From assembly GCA_017618275.1 (NCBI GenBank), contig JAFZUS010000128.1:1-64000 (forward strand): 64,000 bases of DNA. Direction: 5' to 3'. Origin of the DNA: Prevotella sp. GTDB lineage: Bacteria; Bacteroidota; Bacteroidia; Bacteroidales; Bacteroidaceae. A program made the position numbers and the translations under genes. Below the pieces are notes generated by a model. It saw nothing but the letters and a program-made list of their open reading frames with translations, was not told the origin of the DNA and searched no databases. Positions 17,069 to 25,653 of this stretch are shown piece by piece (the first letter of the stretch is position 1; every line of letters begins with the position of its first letter).

Positions 17069-17622
17069 GACGCACTAAGACGGCTATTCATCTCGTCTAA
17101 AAGCCAGTTCGCATCAACATCCATCGAATGAATATCGATGTTGATGACTGAGCGTCTGACTATAAGGCTATTCGTCCACATAATGTAGCGACGCAACAGG
17201 CTGGACAGCTGCTGATAAAAGACTTCATAATCCTTCAGTACGACGTAATAAGTGGTATTTCCTTTAAAATCAAAGGGTTCAAAGGCCTCGATTTCTGCCC
17301 AAGGAAGCACAATATACTTACCTGCAAAATAGTCGTAAATATGAAGACTGTCATCTGTCAGCACCAATGCCGGCCGATGAAGGATGATACATTTTACAAA
17401 CTGTCGGAGATAGATCCAATTGAGATATAACAGCAACAAAGCGCCAAAGATAACGACAGCCATAATAATATAAAAGATGACATCATTACCCGACTTTTGT
17501 CTCATGTCAAGGAAATCTCTGGCAAACAACTCATAGACGCACCAAAAATAGCCTAAGCCACAGACAAAAATGCCTAATGTATTGAAAGTGTATTTGACTT
17601 TGCGAAAAAATATTTCTTCCAT
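17065..17622 (-). CDS. STM3941-like membrane protein with PH-like domain, unknown
   Basis: 185 aa with two transmembrane segments (about 12-32 and 46-70) followed by a cytoplasmic beta-rich domain: ALVLTDDSLHIYDYFAGKYI, LPWAEIEAFEPFDFKGNTTY. This pattern (two helices, then 'L..T.D.L.I.....G....W.EI') resembles the STM3941/YcxB-type bacterial PH-domain proteins, whose function is not known. It overlaps the end of polA by 4 bp on the other strand and is followed, 6 bp upstream, by the GIN-domain gene on the same strand, so the two may be one transcript. Confidence 0.6.
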   Translation of the reverse strand: MEEIFFRKVKYTFNTLGIFVCGLGYFWCVYELFARDFLDMRQKSGNDVIFYIIMAVVIFGALLLLYLNWIYLRQFVKCIILHRPALVLTDDSLHIYDYFAGKYIVLPWAEIEAFEPFDFKGNTTYYVVLKDYEVFYQQLSSLLRRYIMWTNSLIVRRSVINIDIHSMDVDANWLLDEMNSRLSAS

Positions 17623-17628
17623 ACCTGA

Positions 17629-18363
17629 TTACAGTTTTTTGATACTGCCGACCATCGTATCCTTGTTGAGTTCTGCACCACGTGGATTGCCGGCATATTC
17701 CAGACTACCGACACCAGTGACACGCCCTTTGATAAAGTCTGAGGCGAAGCACTTGATACCCCCTACTCCACTGACAACAGCCTCAACATTGAGGGCTTTC
17801 AGATCAACAGCATTGATACTGCCCACACCACTACATTCATACTCTGCCTCCTCAGTCTTACCACTCAGTTTGATACTACCCACACCACTGCATTTCACCT
17901 CCACTTCACGAGCCCTGATCTGAGCCACATCGAAGGCACCTACACCGGAGTTGTCTATCTCCAATTCATCGGTAGTCAGACTGTCCAGACGGATATCTGC
18001 CGCTCCGGAATTCTTGATTTTATGAAGATTTGGTGTATAGACGATAAAAGTGATGTTGCTTGCATCAATATTGAAATTGTCTTTCGAGAAGTCAATTACC
18101 AATTTCCCGTGATCGTTATTGATACTGAATAAGTCGACATAGTTCTCAGGTGCCGACAGCGTTACACGACTCTGGTTACTCTGTACCAATTGGATGTTAC
18201 CTACTACGTGACTTTCCACCTTGTCGAAAGCATCCATCGGATACTTGGTCTTTACAATGTTCGAACTGGGTTCAATCCGTTCAGAACCCTCCCCAAAATT
18301 AACTGAACACGACGATGCTGAGAGCAGCATGGCTACTAATGCCAATAACAGATTTGTCTTCAT
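17629..18363 (-). CDS. GIN-domain (DUF2807) putative adhesin lipoprotein
   Basis: 244 aa from MKTNLLLALVAMLLSASSC at 18363; signal peptide with lipobox cysteine at about 19, so probably lipid-anchored. The rest is the DUF2807 right-handed beta-helix-like domain: YPMDAFDKVESHVVGNIQLV, then repeated short strands around NSGVGAFDVAQIRA, CSGVGSIKLSGKT, CSGVGSINAVDLKA, VSGVGGIKC and VTGVGSLEY. The recurring SGVGS turns every about 20 residues are clear. A -7 box TATTTTTG lies at 18405-18412 on the minus strand. These proteins are common in Bacteroidetes envelopes; their binding target is unknown. Confidence 0.88.
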   Translation of the reverse strand: MKTNLLLALVAMLLSASSCSVNFGEGSERIEPSSNIVKTKYPMDAFDKVESHVVGNIQLVQSNQSRVTLSAPENYVDLFSINNDHGKLVIDFSKDNFNIDASNITFIVYTPNLHKIKNSGAADIRLDSLTTDELEIDNSGVGAFDVAQIRAREVEVKCSGVGSIKLSGKTEEAEYECSGVGSINAVDLKALNVEAVVSGVGGIKCFASDFIKGRVTGVGSLEYAGNPRGAELNKDTMVGSIKKL

Positions 18364-18404
18364 ATTCTTTCGCTTTTTTGTTTCACTTTGTCTGTTTGAC
18401 GTTG

Positions 18405-18412
18405 CAAAAATA
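18405..18412 (-). promoter_or_regulatory. -7 promoter element of the GIN-domain gene
   Basis: Minus strand TATTTTTG, consensus match, 42 bp before the start codon. Confidence 0.5.
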
Positions 18413-18429
18413 CAAAAAGTTGCAAGATA

Positions 18430-18466
18430 TTTGGTTTTTCGCTCGGTTTGCACTAACTTTGCACCC
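18430..18466 (+). promoter_or_regulatory. ychF promoter, copy A of a repeated promoter cassette
   Basis: TTTG at 18430-18433, 20-bp spacer, TAACTTTG at 18454-18461. The whole 37-bp block, including the spacer, is repeated on the minus strand at 34179-34215 in front of the phosphatase gene. Confidence 0.8.
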
Positions 18467-18490
18467 AGAAATAAACGTTTATAGAAGAAA

Positions 18491-19591
18491 ATGGCATTAA
18501 AATGTGGTATCGTCGGACTGCCTAACGTGGGCAAATCGACGCTTTTCAATTGTCTGTCGAGTGCAAAGGCACAGGCAGCAAATTTCCCCTTTTGTACAAT
18601 AGAACCCAACGTGGGTGTGATTACCGTTCCTGATGAACGACTCACCAAATTGGCCGAGTTGGTTCATCCTGGTCGTATCGTGCCTGCCACTTGTGAGATT
18701 GTAGATATTGCAGGTTTGGTGAAAGGAGCCTCAAAGGGTGAAGGTTTAGGAAATAAATTCTTAGGAAATATTCGTGAGACGGATGCAATCATTCATGTCT
18801 TGCGCTGTTTCGAGGACGAGAATATCACCCATGTAGATGGTACCATTGACCCTATCCGCGACAAGGAAATCATCGATACAGAACTTCAGTTGAAGGACCT
18901 CGAAACCATCGAAAGTCGCCTTGCTAAGACCGAGAAGGCCGCTGCTGCAGGTAACAAGGAGGCGAAGGTTGAAGTGGGTGTCCTGAAAGCCTATAAGGAG
19001 GCTTTGGATCAGGGCAAAAATGCTCGTGTGGTGGAGTTCGAGACAAAGGACGAACAGGATTGCGCGCGTAACCTCTTCCTATTGACTTCCAAGCCAGTGC
19101 TCTATGTCTGCAACGTAGGTGAGGCCGATGCCAAAGACGGTAATGACTTCACCAAAAAAGTCGAGGCACTGGCCAAGGAAGAAGGCGCAGAAGCAATGAT
19201 TATCGCCGCCAAAACAGAAGAGGATATCGCAGAACTCGAATCGTACGAAGACAAGCAGATGTTCCTCGAGGAACTCGGCTTGGAGGAGAGTGGTGTGAAC
19301 CGACTTATCAAGAAAGCCTATGCCCTGCTGAACCTCGAAACCTTTATCACCGCTGGTGAGATGGAGGTGAAGGCCTGGACTTATAAGAAGGGTTGGAAGG
19401 CTCCGCAGTGTGCTGGTGTCATCCATACGGACTTCGAAAAGGGCTTTATTCGTGCAGAAGTGATCAAGTACGACGACTATATCCAATACGGCTCTGAGGC
19501 TGCTGTTCGCGAGGCAGGCAAGATGGGCGTTGAGGGTAAGGACTATGTCGTTCAGGATGGTGATATCATGCATTTCCGCTTTAACGTATGA
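18491..19591 (+). CDS. ychF: Redox-regulated ATPase YchF
   Basis: Obg-family P-loop protein that prefers ATP and associates with ribosomes. 366 aa. G1 loop [12 protein letters not shown] (residues 8-19), switch region [35 protein letters not shown], and CNVGEADA in place of NKxD, the substitution that changes nucleotide choice in this family. C-terminal TGS-like domain ends [17 protein letters not shown], as expected. The stop overlaps the lgt start (ATGA), so translation of the two is coupled. Confidence 0.97.
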   Translation: MALKCGIVGLPNVGKSTLFNCLSSAKAQAANFPFCTIEPNVGVITVPDERLTKLAELVHPGRIVPATCEIVDIAGLVKGASKGEGLGNKFLGNIRETDAIIHVLRCFEDENITHVDGTIDPIRDKEIIDTELQLKDLETIESRLAKTEKAAAAGNKEAKVEVGVLKAYKEALDQGKNARVVEFETKDEQDCARNLFLLTSKPVLYVCNVGEADAKDGNDFTKKVEALAKEEGAEAMIIAAKTEEDIAELESYEDKQMFLEELGLEESGVNRLIKKAYALLNLETFITAGEMEVKAWTYKKGWKAPQCAGVIHTDFEKGFIRAEVIKYDDYIQYGSEAAVREAGKMGVEGKDYVVQDGDIMHFRFNV

Positions 19592-20442
19592 TGAACTTGA
19601 TCAATTATATCGTCTGGAATCCGGACTTAGAGGCCTTTCGTCTGAGTTTTATCACGGTGCGGTGGTACGGACTGATGTGGATCATCGGACTGGCACTCGC
19701 CTATTTCGTGGTAAAACGGCTGTATAAAGAGCAGAAGATCAAGGATGAACTCTTCGATCCGCTCTTTATCTATTGTTTCTTCGGCATCCTGATTGGTGCA
19801 CGTCTGGGACATTGCCTCTTCTATCAACCAGAAGACTTCCTGACCTCTTGGCAAGGATTTGTAGAGATGCTGCTGCCTATCCATTTTGGCAACGACGGCA
19901 GTTGGCTGGGCAAGACGTTTGGCTTCTTCATCACAGGCTACGCCGGCTTGGCCTCACATGGTGGTACACTGGGTCTGATGATTGCCCTCTGGCTCTATGT
20001 CCGCAAGACAAAATTGAGCATTTGGACGGTACTCGACAATATCGCCATCGCCACAGGTACAACAGCCTGTTTTATCCGTCTGGGCAACCTCATGAACTCT
20101 GAGATTATCGGTAAGATTACGGATGTGCCCTGGGCCTTTATTTTCGAGCGTGTTGATATGATGCCTCGCCATCCAGGACAACTCTATGAGGCCATCGCCT
20201 ACGCCATCCTTTTCTTCATCATGTGGGCACTCCATAAGCGGATGCCAGAGAAGATCGGCACAGGCTGGTATTTCGGCTTCTGTCTGACCTACATCTTCAC
20301 CTTCCGCTTCTTCATCGAATACACCAAGGAGATCCAGGAAGCCTTCGAGGCCTCCCTCCCCCTCGACATGGGACAGATCCTCTCGATTCCCTTCATCATT
20401 CTGGGGGTCTATTGCATGATTAGGGCTAAGAAACAAGTATAA
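19588..20442 (+). CDS. lgt: Phosphatidylglycerol:prolipoprotein diacylglyceryl transferase
   Basis: Inner-membrane enzyme that attaches diacylglycerol to the lipobox cysteine, the first step of lipoprotein maturation. 284 aa with about seven hydrophobic segments. Motifs: [32 protein letters not shown] (HGG), the Lgt signature [19 protein letters not shown] (residues about 158-176) and [12 protein letters not shown]. Overlaps ychF by 4 bp. This window encodes about ten putative lipoproteins that would be its substrates. Confidence 0.96.
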   Translation: MMNLINYIVWNPDLEAFRLSFITVRWYGLMWIIGLALAYFVVKRLYKEQKIKDELFDPLFIYCFFGILIGARLGHCLFYQPEDFLTSWQGFVEMLLPIHFGNDGSWLGKTFGFFITGYAGLASHGGTLGLMIALWLYVRKTKLSIWTVLDNIAIATGTTACFIRLGNLMNSEIIGKITDVPWAFIFERVDMMPRHPGQLYEAIAYAILFFIMWALHKRMPEKIGTGWYFGFCLTYIFTFRFFIEYTKEIQEAFEASLPLDMGQILSIPFIILGVYCMIRAKKQV

Positions 20443-20446
20443 AAAG

Positions 20447-20475
20447 AAATCGCCTCACTTTCCTGAGACGATTTT
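20447..20475. terminator. Hairpin between convergent lgt and mutS
   Basis: AAATCGCCTCA (20447-20457) pairs with TGAGACGATTT (20464-20474), 10 of 11, 6-nt loop, followed by TTC; it overlaps the mutS stop codon. A likely shared terminator. Confidence 0.5.
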
Positions 20476-23073
20476 CTTGATATCGTTGAGTTTATTGAGG
20501 GCTTCGAGAGGGGTGAGGTTGTTGACATCGAGGCCAAGGATTTCATCACGCACCTGACAGAGGACGGGATCGTCGAGTTGGAAGAAGGAGAGTTGCATAC
20601 CTTCGCGAGAGGCGGCGATTTCTGCAGTGGGCTTACCAACAGCGCCTACCTGAGCATTCTCAGCCTCCAGTTGCTTTAAAATCACGTTGGCGCGCTTCAC
20701 AATGCTGCGAGGCATTCCAGCAATCTCTGCCACGTGGATACCAAAGGAGTGCTCACTCCCACCCCGCTCCAGTTTTCGCAGGAAGATTACCTTGCCATCC
20801 ACCTCCTTCACAGAGACATTGTAGTTCTTGATGCGGGAGAAATTTTTCTCCATCTCATTGAGTTCGTGGTAGTGGGTAGCAAAGAGGGTTCGCGGATGGC
20901 CTTTGGCATTCTCGTGGAGATATTCCACTATGGCCCAGGCAATGCTGATACCATCATAAGTACTGGTTCCTCGACCCAATTCATCGAAAAGCACCAACGA
21001 ACGCGAAGACACATTATTTAATATATTCGACGCCTCCGTCATTTCCACCATAAACGTAGATTCTCCAAGAGAAATATTATCCGAAGCCCCTACCCTTGTG
21101 AAAATCTTATCCACCAGACCGATTCTCGCGGCTTCTGCGGGCACAAAACAGCCAATCTGCGCCAATAGTACTATCAAAGCCGTTTGACGCAACAGCGCCG
21201 ATTTACCAGCCATATTCGGACCCGTAATGATAATAATCTGCTGACGCTCATTATCGAGCAGGATGTCATTGGGTATATAACGTTCGCCTAAAGGCAACTC
21301 CGTCTCAATGACAGGATGGCGACCCTGTTTGATGTCTATCACCTCCGATGCGTCAATCACAGGTCGCACATACTTATTCTCTTCCGCTGCCTTCGCAAAC
21401 GAAAGCAGACAATCAAGGCGAGCCACAATGTTCGCATTGATCTGTATCTGAGGAATAAACTCCTGCATACCCAGAATCAGGTCGTTGAAGAGTTTTGCCT
21501 CAAGACTCAGGATCTTATCCTCTGCCCCAAGAATCTTCTCTTCGTACTCCTTCAATTCCTGAGTAATATAGCGTTCTGCCTGAGCCAACGTCTGCTTGCG
21601 CACCCACTCCTGAGGCACCAGATCCTTATAGGTATTACGCACTTCGAGGTAGTAGCCAAACACATTGTTATAGCCAATCTTCAGCGAACTGATACCCGTC
21701 AATTCAGCCTCGCGCTGTTGAATCTTCAGCAGATAGTCCTTGCCACTATAGGCAATGCTTCGGAGTTCATCGAGTTCGGCATTCACGCCATCACGAATCA
21801 CCCCACCCTTAGCCACCAACTGAGGCGGATCATTCTGGATTTCCTTTTCGATTCTGTCACGCAACGACTCGCAGAGATTCAACTGCTCGCCAACCCGTTT
21901 CAAGGCCTCATTTTTGGCATAGAGGCAAGCCGTCTTGATGGGTTGGATAGCCTGCAGAGCCGTCTTCAACTGCACCACCTCACGAGGCGATACACGACCT
22001 ACGGCCACCTTCGAGATGATACGCTCCAAGTCGCCAATGCGATGGATCTGGTCGTCAATACACTGTCTGAACTCGGGTTCGCGATAATAATACTCCACGA
22101 TGTCGAGGCGTTCGTTGATGGGCTTTTCGTCTTTCAGCGGAAATACCAGCCAACGACGCAATAATCGTCCACCCATCGGACTCACCGTCTTATCAATCAC
22201 ATCCAACAGCGACTTGCCGTCGTCCTGCATCGGATGGATCAGTTCAAGACTACGAATGGTGAATTTGTCGAGGCGTACATATTTATCCTCCTCGATGCGA
22301 GAGATAGAGGTGATATGACCTATCTGTGTGTGCTGCGTCTGTTCGAGATATTGCAGGATGGCTCCAGCAGCGATGATACCATTCTGCAGATGATCCACGC
22401 CAAAACCCTTCAGGTTCTTCACGTGGAAATGCTTCAGCAACTTCTGGCGCGACGTCTGGTCAGTAAACACCCAGTCGTCGAGTTCGAAGGTAAAGAACCT
22501 GTTGCCGAACCGTTGTTCAAACTGTTGTTTCTTACCCCTCTCAAAGAGCACTTCCTTTGGCGAGAAATTCCCTAAGAGTTTCTCTACATAGTCCTGTGTC
22601 CCCTCACCAGTCAGGAACTCACCCGTCGAGATATCCAGGAACGCCACACCGTATGCCGTCTTGCCGAAATGCACAGCAGCGAGGAAATTGTTCTCCTTGT
22701 AGTTCAGCACATTGTCTGACATGGCCACACCTGGTGTCACGAGTTCCGTGATACCTCGTTTGACGAGTTTCTTCGTCAGTTTGGGGTCCTCGAGTTGGTC
22801 GCAGATGGCCACACGCTTACCCGCCCGGACGAGTTTGGGCAGATAGGTGTCAAGAGCATGATGGGGGAATCCTGCCATCTCGTCGCCCTTATTGTAACCA
22901 TTGTTACGATGGGTCAGCGTGATGCCAAGGATACCAGCCGCTGTGACGGCATCCTCGCAATAGGTCTCATAGAAGTCACCACAACGAAACAACAGCACAG
23001 CATCGGGATGCTTTGCCTTCAGGTCGAAGAACTGCTTCATCATCGGGGTGAGTTCCCCGTCTTTCTTTGCCAT
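20455..23073 (-). CDS. mutS: DNA mismatch repair protein MutS
   Basis: Mismatch-recognition ATPase of 872 aa. N-terminal domain carries the mismatch-reading phenylalanine in [14 protein letters not shown] (FxE, about 35-37). C-terminal ATPase: Walker [18 protein letters not shown] (about 618-634), [12 protein letters not shown], Walker [18 protein letters not shown], and [12 protein letters not shown]. The order and length match MutS1 of bacteria. It converges on lgt with a shared hairpin. Confidence 0.97.
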   Translation of the reverse strand: MAKKDGELTPMMKQFFDLKAKHPDAVLLFRCGDFYETYCEDAVTAAGILGITLTHRNNGYNKGDEMAGFPHHALDTYLPKLVRAGKRVAICDQLEDPKLTKKLVKRGITELVTPGVAMSDNVLNYKENNFLAAVHFGKTAYGVAFLDISTGEFLTGEGTQDYVEKLLGNFSPKEVLFERGKKQQFEQRFGNRFFTFELDDWVFTDQTSRQKLLKHFHVKNLKGFGVDHLQNGIIAAGAILQYLEQTQHTQIGHITSISRIEEDKYVRLDKFTIRSLELIHPMQDDGKSLLDVIDKTVSPMGGRLLRRWLVFPLKDEKPINERLDIVEYYYREPEFRQCIDDQIHRIGDLERIISKVAVGRVSPREVVQLKTALQAIQPIKTACLYAKNEALKRVGEQLNLCESLRDRIEKEIQNDPPQLVAKGGVIRDGVNAELDELRSIAYSGKDYLLKIQQREAELTGISSLKIGYNNVFGYYLEVRNTYKDLVPQEWVRKQTLAQAERYITQELKEYEEKILGAEDKILSLEAKLFNDLILGMQEFIPQIQINANIVARLDCLLSFAKAAEENKYVRPVIDASEVIDIKQGRHPVIETELPLGERYIPNDILLDNERQQIIIITGPNMAGKSALLRQTALIVLLAQIGCFVPAEAARIGLVDKIFTRVGASDNISLGESTFMVEMTEASNILNNVSSRSLVLFDELGRGTSTYDGISIAWAIVEYLHENAKGHPRTLFATHYHELNEMEKNFSRIKNYNVSVKEVDGKVIFLRKLERGGSEHSFGIHVAEIAGMPRSIVKRANVILKQLEAENAQVGAVGKPTAEIAASREGMQLSFFQLDDPVLCQVRDEILGLDVNNLTPLEALNKLNDIKKIVSGK

Positions 23074-23150
23074 CTAGATTGTACTCTTTAAAACCGCCTT
23101 GCGAATCTTTCGAAACGCAAGGCGGGATAGGGTAGGGTAGGAAAAGTCCT

Positions 23151-24647
23151 TTATGCGAACGGATTCTCCGTGGGATAGTAGTCACCCTTCGGGAAGTTGT
23201 AGTCGATCTCCTCAACGGGGATACCCATGTACTTCAGCACCTCCCAGAGATACTTACCAGCGTGCTCGAACATCACGGCAGCGTGGTGCGGATAGTGCTT
23301 CTCGATGAGGACGTGACGATAGAAGCGGCTCATGTTCTTGATACCGAAGATACCGATAGAACCGAACGAGCGGGTAGCCACTGGGATAATCTCGCCCTGA
23401 GCGATGTAAGCACGGAGTTTGGTGTCAGCAGTTGACTGCAGACGATAGACTGTTGCCAAGCCTGGCTTCAGGTCACCCTCGAGGGTACCATTCGTTACCT
23501 CAACAGGCAGAGCGCGAGCCATAATACGCTGGAAGCACATCTGGCAGTTGCAAACCTTAGAAGAAGCGGTGTTACCACAGTGGAAGCCCATGAAGATTTC
23601 CTTCTCTGTGTAACTGTCGCAAGCAAACTTCTTGCCCTTGATGCTCTCCTCGAACATATCGGTAGGAACGCTGTTGTTGATGTCGAGCAGGGTAACGGCA
23701 TCCTCAGTGATGCAGGTGCCGATGTACTCAGACAGAGCGCCATAGATATCCACCTCGCAAGCCACGGGGATACCACGACCTGTCAGACGGCTGTTCACAT
23801 AGCAAGGAACGAAGCCAAACATGGTCTGGAAAGCAGGCCAGCACTTGTTGGCCATAGCCACGAACTGACGAGAACCCTTGTGACCCTCGATCCAGTCGGT
23901 CAGCGTCAACTCATACTGAGCGAGTTTCGGAAGCACAGAAGGAATCTTGTTACCTGTGCCGAGTTCAGCAGCCATATCCTTCACCACGTCGTCGATACGT
24001 GGGTCGCCCTGGTGCTTCTGGAAGGCCTCGAGCAGGTCGAGTTCTGAGTTCTCCTCAATCTCCACGTCGAGATCATAGAGGGCACGGATAGGAGCGTTAC
24101 AAGCCAGGAAGTTGTTTGGACGAGGACCGAAGGAAATAATCTTCAGGTTCTGCAGACCTACGATAGCACGAGCGATAGGCAGGAACTCGTGGATCATCTC
24201 AGCACACTGGGCAGCGTCGCCGACGGGCTCCTCAGGGATGTAAGCGCGAGTCTTGCGCAGGCTCAGAGCCTGGCTGGCGTTCAGCATACCGCAGTAAGCA
24301 TCGCCACGACCATCAATCAGGTCCTTCTGAGTCTCCTCAGCAGCAGCGATAAACATCGACGGGCCCTTGAACCAGTCGGCAATCATGGTCTCAGAGATCT
24401 CAGGACCGAAGTTGCCCAGATATACACAAAGAGCGTTACAGCCAGCCTTCTCTACATCAGCCAGCGCCTGCTGAGCGTGGATCTCACTCTCAACAATGCA
24501 AATGGGGCACTCATAGATACCTTCCTTACCAAACTTTTTTTCATACTCGGCGATAACGGCCTTACGACGGTTAACTGCCAGTGACTCAGGGAAACAGTCG
24601 CGAGAAACGGCGACGATTCCAATCTTAATTTTGGGTACGTTGTTCAT
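23151..24647 (-). CDS. L-fucose/L-arabinose isomerase-family protein
   Basis: 498 aa, cytosolic. N-terminal Rossmann-like part MNNVPKIKIGIVAVSRDCFPE (given as IKIGIVAVSRDCFPE), CIVESEIHAQQALADVEKAG, LCVYLGNFGPEISE; C-terminal metal-site region with GFHCGNTASSKVC, VACEVDIYGALSEYIG (Glu/Asp ligand region) and MFEHAGKYLWEVLKYMG. This layout fits the fucose/arabinose ketol-isomerase superfamily, which turns an aldose into a ketose with Mn2+. No kinase or aldolase partner sits nearby, so the sugar cannot be fixed from context. A -7 box TATCTTTG lies at 24691-24698 on the minus strand. Confidence 0.8.
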   Translation of the reverse strand: MNNVPKIKIGIVAVSRDCFPESLAVNRRKAVIAEYEKKFGKEGIYECPICIVESEIHAQQALADVEKAGCNALCVYLGNFGPEISETMIADWFKGPSMFIAAAEETQKDLIDGRGDAYCGMLNASQALSLRKTRAYIPEEPVGDAAQCAEMIHEFLPIARAIVGLQNLKIISFGPRPNNFLACNAPIRALYDLDVEIEENSELDLLEAFQKHQGDPRIDDVVKDMAAELGTGNKIPSVLPKLAQYELTLTDWIEGHKGSRQFVAMANKCWPAFQTMFGFVPCYVNSRLTGRGIPVACEVDIYGALSEYIGTCITEDAVTLLDINNSVPTDMFEESIKGKKFACDSYTEKEIFMGFHCGNTASSKVCNCQMCFQRIMARALPVEVTNGTLEGDLKPGLATVYRLQSTADTKLRAYIAQGEIIPVATRSFGSIGIFGIKNMSRFYRHVLIEKHYPHHAAVMFEHAGKYLWEVLKYMGIPVEEIDYNFPKGDYYPTENPFA

Positions 24648-24690
24648 TTTTTTAAGAGTTATTTGTTAGTAATGCATAAATTTCAAGCCA

Positions 24691-24698
24691 CAAAGATA
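24691..24698 (-). promoter_or_regulatory. -7 promoter element of the isomerase gene
   Basis: Minus strand TATCTTTG, full consensus, 44 bp before the start codon, divergent from the box at 24741. Confidence 0.6.
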
Positions 24699-24740
24699 CA
24701 TATTTATTGGCAAACCACCAAATTTTTTCCATATTTTTAC

Positions 24741-24748
24741 TACCTTTG
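24741..24748 (+). promoter_or_regulatory. -7 promoter element of the inositol monophosphatase gene
   Basis: TACCTTTG, full consensus, 17 nt before the ATG. Confidence 0.55.
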
Positions 24749-24765
24749 CCCCAAAATAGAACAAT

Positions 24766-25557
24766 ATGAAGAGAGATTGTCTGGAGAAATGTACCATTGC
24801 TGTGTGTGAGATTGCACGACGTGCTGGGGCTTATATCAGAGAGGAACGTCATAAGTTCTCCCTCGAAAGGGTGGAACGGAAGCATGCCCACGATTATGTG
24901 TCGTATGTGGATAAGGGTTCAGAACGGCTGATTGTCACTGCGCTGCGAGAACTGTTGCCTGAGGCTGGCTTTATTACTGAAGAGGGCTTGGCAGGACATG
25001 AGGCAGAGCAGATGCTTTGGGTGGTGGATCCGCTCGACGGAACAACGAACTTCATCCATCAGTATGCGCCATACGCTGTTAGCATCGCCCTGTTGCAGGG
25101 CAAGGAGATTCTTCTTGGTGTAGTCTATGAGATCTGTGCTGATGAGTGTTTCTATGCCTGGCAGGGTGGGGGAGCCTATCTCGACGGAAAACGTCTGCAC
25201 GTCAGCAGTCAGAAGATACAGGATGCACTTTTGTGTCTGCAGTTGCCTTACAATAGTGATGCCTACAAACCCGTCATCAAACATCTCATCGATCAGTTAT
25301 ATGGAAATGTTGGCAGCATCCGTGCCTGTGGCTCTGCTGCAATGGCACTTTGTCAGGTGGCTGCTGGCAGACTCGACGGCTATGCAGAACAATATATCGG
25401 ACAATGGGACTATATGGCTGGCAGCCTGATTGTGATGGAGGCAGGTGGCACAGTGACTGACTATCAGGGCTCTGAGGATTTCACGCAAGGCAACAGCGTC
25501 GTCGCTACAAACGGCATCATCCAGCAAGATTTACTGTCAGTCATCAGAACTGCATAA
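24766..25557 (+). CDS. Inositol monophosphatase family protein (SuhB-like)
   Basis: 263-aa Mg-dependent, Li-sensitive sugar phosphatase fold. Metal-site motifs: ITEEGLAG (EE, about 66-67), WVVDPLDGTTNFIHQ (DPLDGT, about 87-92) and GQWDYMAGSLIVMEAGG (WD, about 210-220). The usual WDxAAG appears as WDYMAG. The substrate may be inositol-1-phosphate or another small phosphomonoester. Stand-alone gene, divergent from the isomerase. Confidence 0.92.
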   Translation: MKRDCLEKCTIAVCEIARRAGAYIREERHKFSLERVERKHAHDYVSYVDKGSERLIVTALRELLPEAGFITEEGLAGHEAEQMLWVVDPLDGTTNFIHQYAPYAVSIALLQGKEILLGVVYEICADECFYAWQGGGAYLDGKRLHVSSQKIQDALLCLQLPYNSDAYKPVIKHLIDQLYGNVGSIRACGSAAMALCQVAAGRLDGYAEQYIGQWDYMAGSLIVMEAGGTVTDYQGSEDFTQGNSVVATNGIIQQDLLSVIRTA

Positions 25558-25570
25558 AATTTCCGGCCGT

Positions 25571-25607
25571 TTTCTTGTTTGTTTCAGAAAAATTGTCTAT
25601 CTTTGCC
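25571..25607 (+). promoter_or_regulatory. Promoter of the large secreted protein; TTTCTTG-type cassette copy 1
   Basis: TTTCTTGTTTGTTTCAGAAA at 25571-25590 and -7 box TATCTTTG at 25598-25605. The same block with the same 24-base spacing from the C of CTTG to the -7 box recurs at 29384, 30340 and 60285. Confidence 0.75.
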
Positions 25608-25653
25608 AACAAACTGCCGAACAGGCCCAAACTAATCAAAAACAAAAAGGCTT

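Noticed and set aside
21316-22164. 282-codon plus-strand frame inside mutS
   Set aside because: Antisense shadow of a conserved gene, with no start context or domain.
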